Positions 6,963-9,246 of a DNA stretch of 9,246 nt are shown here, piece by piece; within the stretch, counting starts at the first letter, position 1; each line of letters begins with the position of its first letter. This DNA is from Clostridia bacterium (GTDB lineage: Bacteria > Bacillota > Clostridia > Oscillospirales > CAG-272). The stretch covers positions 1 to 9,246 of the forward strand of contig JAFQNM010000006.1 in NCBI GenBank assembly GCA_017395885.1, in the 5' to 3' direction. A model generated the notes under the pieces. It was not told the origin of the DNA. It made no database searches and worked only from the letters and a program-made list of their open reading frames with translations. Made by a program: the position numbers and the translations under genes.

Positions 6963-8672
6963 TCAACCCCTTGAGGCCCAGTATTCTGCCAGCTGGGGGT
7001 CAGCCTCAACGCCTGTTCCGTTTCTGTAGCATTCGCTGAGGGCACGGCAGGCATCTCTGTAGTTGTCGCCGGCTGCTATTCTGTACCATTTCACGGCCTC
7101 TGTCCAGCTTTGCTCGGTGCCGTTACCGTTGGCATAGCAAAGGCCAAGGTAGTAGCAGCCTTTTGTGAAGCTTTTTTCTGCGGCCTTTTTGAACCAGTAG
7201 AAGGCCAGTTCATAATTTGTGGGCAGACCGTATGCGGTGTAATAGTAGTAGCCAAGGTTGAAGGTTGCCTTAAGATGCCCCTGCTCTGCGGCCTTTCTGC
7301 AATAGAATACGGCCTTTTCAGGGTCCTTTTCAACGCCCTTGCCCGAATAGTAGCATACGGATAGGTTGAAGCAGGCACGTTGATGGCCCTTATCTGCGCT
7401 CATTTTATAATACTCAGCAGACTTTTTCAGATCCTTTTCAACCATAACGCCCTCTTCGTAGCAAATGCCAAGGTTGAACATTGCAACCTGGTTGCCGTTG
7501 TCTGCCGCTTTTTGATACCAGTACAGTGCCTGGGCCAAGTCCTTTTCCGTACCGATTCCGAATTCATATTTGTAGCCAAGGGAGTTCTGTGCATCAATAT
7601 CGCCTGCCTCGGCAGATTTTTTCATCCATTCAAATGCCTTAACATGGTCCTGCTCAACGCCCTTGCCCTCGTCATAGCAGGTGGCAAGCCAATACTGTGC
7701 CGCCCTGTTGTTCTTTTCGGCACCCGTTTTATACCATTTGAAGGCAAGCTCCAAATTGATTTTTGTGCCCTTGCCCTGCTCATAGCAGCGTCCAAGCTCT
7801 TTAGCTCCCGCTGCGTTTCCGTTCTCGGCACTTTTGGTATACCAGTAGAAGGCCTTCTCAAGGTCATTTTCAACGCCTCGGCCGATATCGTAGCAAACTC
7901 CCAGCTCGTGCTGGGCGGAGGGGCTTCCGTGCTCGGCTCCTCTTCTGTACCAATAAAATGCGCGATTCAGGTCCTTTTCCACTCCCTCACCGTGATTATA
8001 GCACCATCCGAGGCTGTACTCAGAGGGGGAATAATCATGCTCGGCAGCCTTTTCATACCAGAAAACTGCCTTTTTAAAGTTTTTTTCAACGCCTTGGCCG
8101 AAATAGTAGTTCTCTGCGCGACTGTCCATTTGTGCGGGATCTGTGATGGAAGCCTCGTTTATGCCGTTGGCAGATGGAGCTGTATTTGAGTTTTTTTGAT
8201 TTATAAGGGGAAGAAAGCTGAACTGAGGTGCGATATCGAATCCGTCAGATTCTTCAAACATCTGAGACTGTGCAGCCTCAAGCAGTCTTTTAACTGTGGC
8301 GGTAAGCTCATCAAGAGCCTGTGCCCTGTTCTCAAGAGCCATAATCTGCTTGCTTCTTGAGATGAGAAAATCAAATTCGTCCTTCAGAGAGCAGCCGTCG
8401 ATATTGAAGGGAACTACGGCCTTGCCCTTTTTGAAGGCGTTTTCCAATTCTGCAAATACCCAGTTTGAGCCTTGTGCTTTTTGGGAAAGGACGATGAGAA
8501 AGGCTCCGCAGCCTGTAATGGCAGGGGCGATCTCGCTTGAGTAGCTGCTACCGGAGGGAATGGAGCCCGGTGCCATCCAGCAGGTGATGTTGTTTTTTTC
8601 AAGAGTGGACTTGATGAGCAAAGCATCGTCCGTATCCGTAGAGCTGTAACTGATAAACACGTAGGGTATCAT
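6963..8672 (-). CDS. TIR domain - Sel1 repeat fusion protein
   Basis: A 569-residue cytoplasmic protein without signal peptide or membrane segment. Residues 1-130 form a TIR domain. They include strand A YVFISYS (4-10), the BB-loop region CWMAPGSIPSGSSYSSEI (31-48), VLSQ (61-64), the helix SNWVFAELENAF (69-80), and KAVVPFNID. Glu75 aligns with the catalytic Glu of NAD-cleaving TIRs (SARM1 E642, in WVHKE), so NAD hydrolysis or a cyclic-ADP-ribose product is possible but unproven. Residues about 137-180 are a Ser/Asn/Ala-rich linker. From about 179 to 569 run 11 Sel1 repeats (helix pairs of the GxGV-KD---A--WY-KAA type), a protein-binding solenoid. The start is supported by AAGGAAA upstream. 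It lies 70 bp after a paralogous Sel1 gene on the same strand, probably one transcript. Possible roles are immune effector with the solenoid as sensor, or scaffold/signalling; the sequence does not decide. Confidence 0.9.
   Translation of the reverse strand: MIPYVFISYSSTDTDDALLIKSTLEKNNITCWMAPGSIPSGSSYSSEIAPAITGCGAFLIVLSQKAQGSNWVFAELENAFKKGKAVVPFNIDGCSLKDEFDFLISRSKQIMALENRAQALDELTATVKRLLEAAQSQMFEESDGFDIAPQFSFLPLINQKNSNTAPSANGINEASITDPAQMDSRAENYYFGQGVEKNFKKAVFWYEKAAEHDYSPSEYSLGWCYNHGEGVEKDLNRAFYWYRRGAEHGSPSAQHELGVCYDIGRGVENDLEKAFYWYTKSAENGNAAGAKELGRCYEQGKGTKINLELAFKWYKTGAEKNNRAAQYWLATCYDEGKGVEQDHVKAFEWMKKSAEAGDIDAQNSLGYKYEFGIGTEKDLAQALYWYQKAADNGNQVAMFNLGICYEEGVMVEKDLKKSAEYYKMSADKGHQRACFNLSVCYYSGKGVEKDPEKAVFYCRKAAEQGHLKATFNLGYYYYTAYGLPTNYELAFYWFKKAAEKSFTKGCYYLGLCYANGNGTEQSWTEAVKWYRIAAGDNYRDACRALSECYRNGTGVEADPQLAEYWASRG
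6966..8138 (-). repeat. Array of 11 Sel1 repeats, 108-bp (36-codon) period
   Basis: Within the TIR-Sel1 gene, repeat starts fall at residues 179 (divergent first unit), 215, 251, 287, 323, 359, 395, 431, 467, 503 and 539, with the last shortened to 31 residues. All ten later units keep exactly the same 36-residue register with no insertion or deletion. Units differ considerably in sequence, so this is an old protein repeat rather than a recent DNA amplification. Confidence 0.85.
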
Positions 8673-8693
8673 TGGTCATTTCCTTTTTGTTTT

Positions 8694-8712
8694 TCAAAGC
8701 ATATTGCTTTGA
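8694..8712. repeat. Perfect 8-bp inverted repeat between the paralogous Sel1 genes
   Basis: TCAAAGCA (8694-8701) and TGCTTTGA (8705-8712) form a stem with a 3-nt loop in the 70-bp gap upstream of the TIR-Sel1 ATG. In the direction of transcription (minus) it is followed by AAAACAAAAAGG, not a U-tract, so it is not a standard terminator. It lies about 12 bp upstream of the AAGGAAA ribosome site. It could stabilise or separate the two parts of the message. No convincing promoter is visible in the gap. Confidence 0.45.
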
Positions 8713-8742
8713 GGATATGTTCGTTTTGAAGGCCTATGAATC

Positions 8743-9246
8743 TTAGCTGTCAGCCTTTTTTGCATAGTATTCTGCCATGTCAGGGTCGGCCTCAACACCC
8801 TTGCCGTTTTTGTAGCATTCGCTGAGGGCACGGCAGGCTTTCTTATGGTCGTTATCTGCAGCTTTTTTATACCAGTAGAAGGCAAGCTCATCGTTCTTTT
8901 TGGTGCCGTGACCGTTATCGTAGCAAAGGGCAAGGTAGTAGCATCCCTTTGTGTGATTCTTTTCGGCCGCTTTTCTGAACCAGTAAAGTGCAAGCTCATA
9001 GTTTATAGCGGTTCCAAATCCTGTGTAATAGTAGTATCCAAGATTGTAGATTGCATTAACATATCCGTTTTCTGCGGCCTTTCGGCAATAGAATACGGCT
9101 TTTTCGGCATCCTTATCGATCCCTATGCCGCCACCGTAGCATCCTGACAGGTTAAATAAGGAGGCGGTGTGCCCCATATCTGCACTTTTTTTATATAGCT
9201 CAACGGCCTTTTTGGGGTCTTTTTCAACACCGTATCCGTGTTCATA
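8743..9246 (-). CDS. Sel1 repeat protein, 3' part (5' end outside window)
   Basis: The reading frame is open to the window edge. The 167 visible residues hold five Sel1 repeats: one partial (YEHGYGVEKDPKKAV and on), three full 36-residue units, and a last one ending AEYYAKKADS. An internal ATG at 9177 is not the start, since Sel1 sequence continues before it. The product is a paralogue of the TIR-Sel1 protein next to it. Its last four units align without gaps to units 8-11 of that protein, with about 86 of 139 identical residues by hand count. This suggests gene duplication. Whether it also carries an N-terminal TIR domain lies outside the window. No terminator separates it from the downstream gene, so both are probably in one operon ending at 6893-6932. 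Confidence 0.88.
   Translation of the reverse strand, partial: YEHGYGVEKDPKKAVELYKKSADMGHTASLFNLSGCYGGGIGIDKDAEKAVFYCRKAAENGYVNAIYNLGYYYYTGFGTAINYELALYWFRKAAEKNHTKGCYYLALCYDNGHGTKKNDELAFYWYKKAADNDHKKACRALSECYKNGKGVEADPDMAEYYAKKADS

Noticed and set aside
6966..8138. Regular 108-bp periodicity read as a DNA repeat or CRISPR-like array
   Set aside because: The repeat is at protein level (Sel1), in frame, with diverged nucleotides and no conserved direct repeat with spacers.
7380..8189. Long open frame (269 codons) on the plus strand, hydrophobic
   Set aside because: It lies wholly opposite the TIR-Sel1 gene and repeats with its 108-bp period; it is an antisense shadow of the repeat codons, with no ribosome site or family features.
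8694..8999. 101-codon minus-strand frame overlapping the upstream Sel1 gene end
   Set aside because: Out of frame with the Sel1 repeats and rich in Thr/Pro/Arg as expected of a shadow frame; the Sel1 frame is clearly the coding one.

Overview
The window looks like chromosomal DNA from a Clostridia-type Firmicute, probably a gut Oscillospirales or Lachnospirales relative. The evidence is strong AGGAGG-type ribosome binding sites, sigma-A promoters with near-consensus boxes, a YtrA-type GntR/ABC operon, and a HisRS of the RYDLT subfamily that I associate with Clostridia. The placement is inferred from gene style only; no rRNA or tRNA is present.

Left part (1-3300, minus strand). A short non-coding segment holds three hairpins, one of which is a clear terminator. 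It lies downstream of hisS (histidyl-tRNA synthetase). Upstream of hisS, and probably co-transcribed with it across a 31-bp gap, is an intracellular family 2 glycoside hydrolase. The hydrolase has its own well-formed promoter and a roughly 95-nt leader that contains a possible 29-codon upstream ORF whose stop overlaps the GH2 start.

Middle (3370-6932, plus strand). A divergent operon encodes a YtrA-family GntR regulator, an ABC ATPase and a large ABC-2-like permease with nine predicted membrane segments and a 350-residue extracytoplasmic tail. A perfect 9-bp inverted repeat (ACTGTACTA/TAGTACAGT) sits on the presumed transcription start and is the likely autoregulatory operator. By analogy with B. 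subtilis ytr operons, this is probably an envelope-stress or peptide-antibiotic response cassette. The operon ends in a bidirectional terminator shared with the convergent unit.

Right part (6963-9246, minus strand). Two tandem paralogous genes lie in one orientation. The downstream gene is complete: an N-terminal TIR domain that keeps the glutamate expected of TIR NADases, a linker, and 11 Sel1 repeats at an exact 36-residue period. The upstream gene is cut by the window edge, and only its last five Sel1 repeats are visible. They are collinear with, and about 62% identical to, the end of the TIR-Sel1 protein. This pair is the most interesting part of the window: a candidate TIR-effector/sensor module of unknown function. 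The other regions look like ordinary, well-formed genes without frameshifts. I see no mobile element, CRISPR array or RNA gene.
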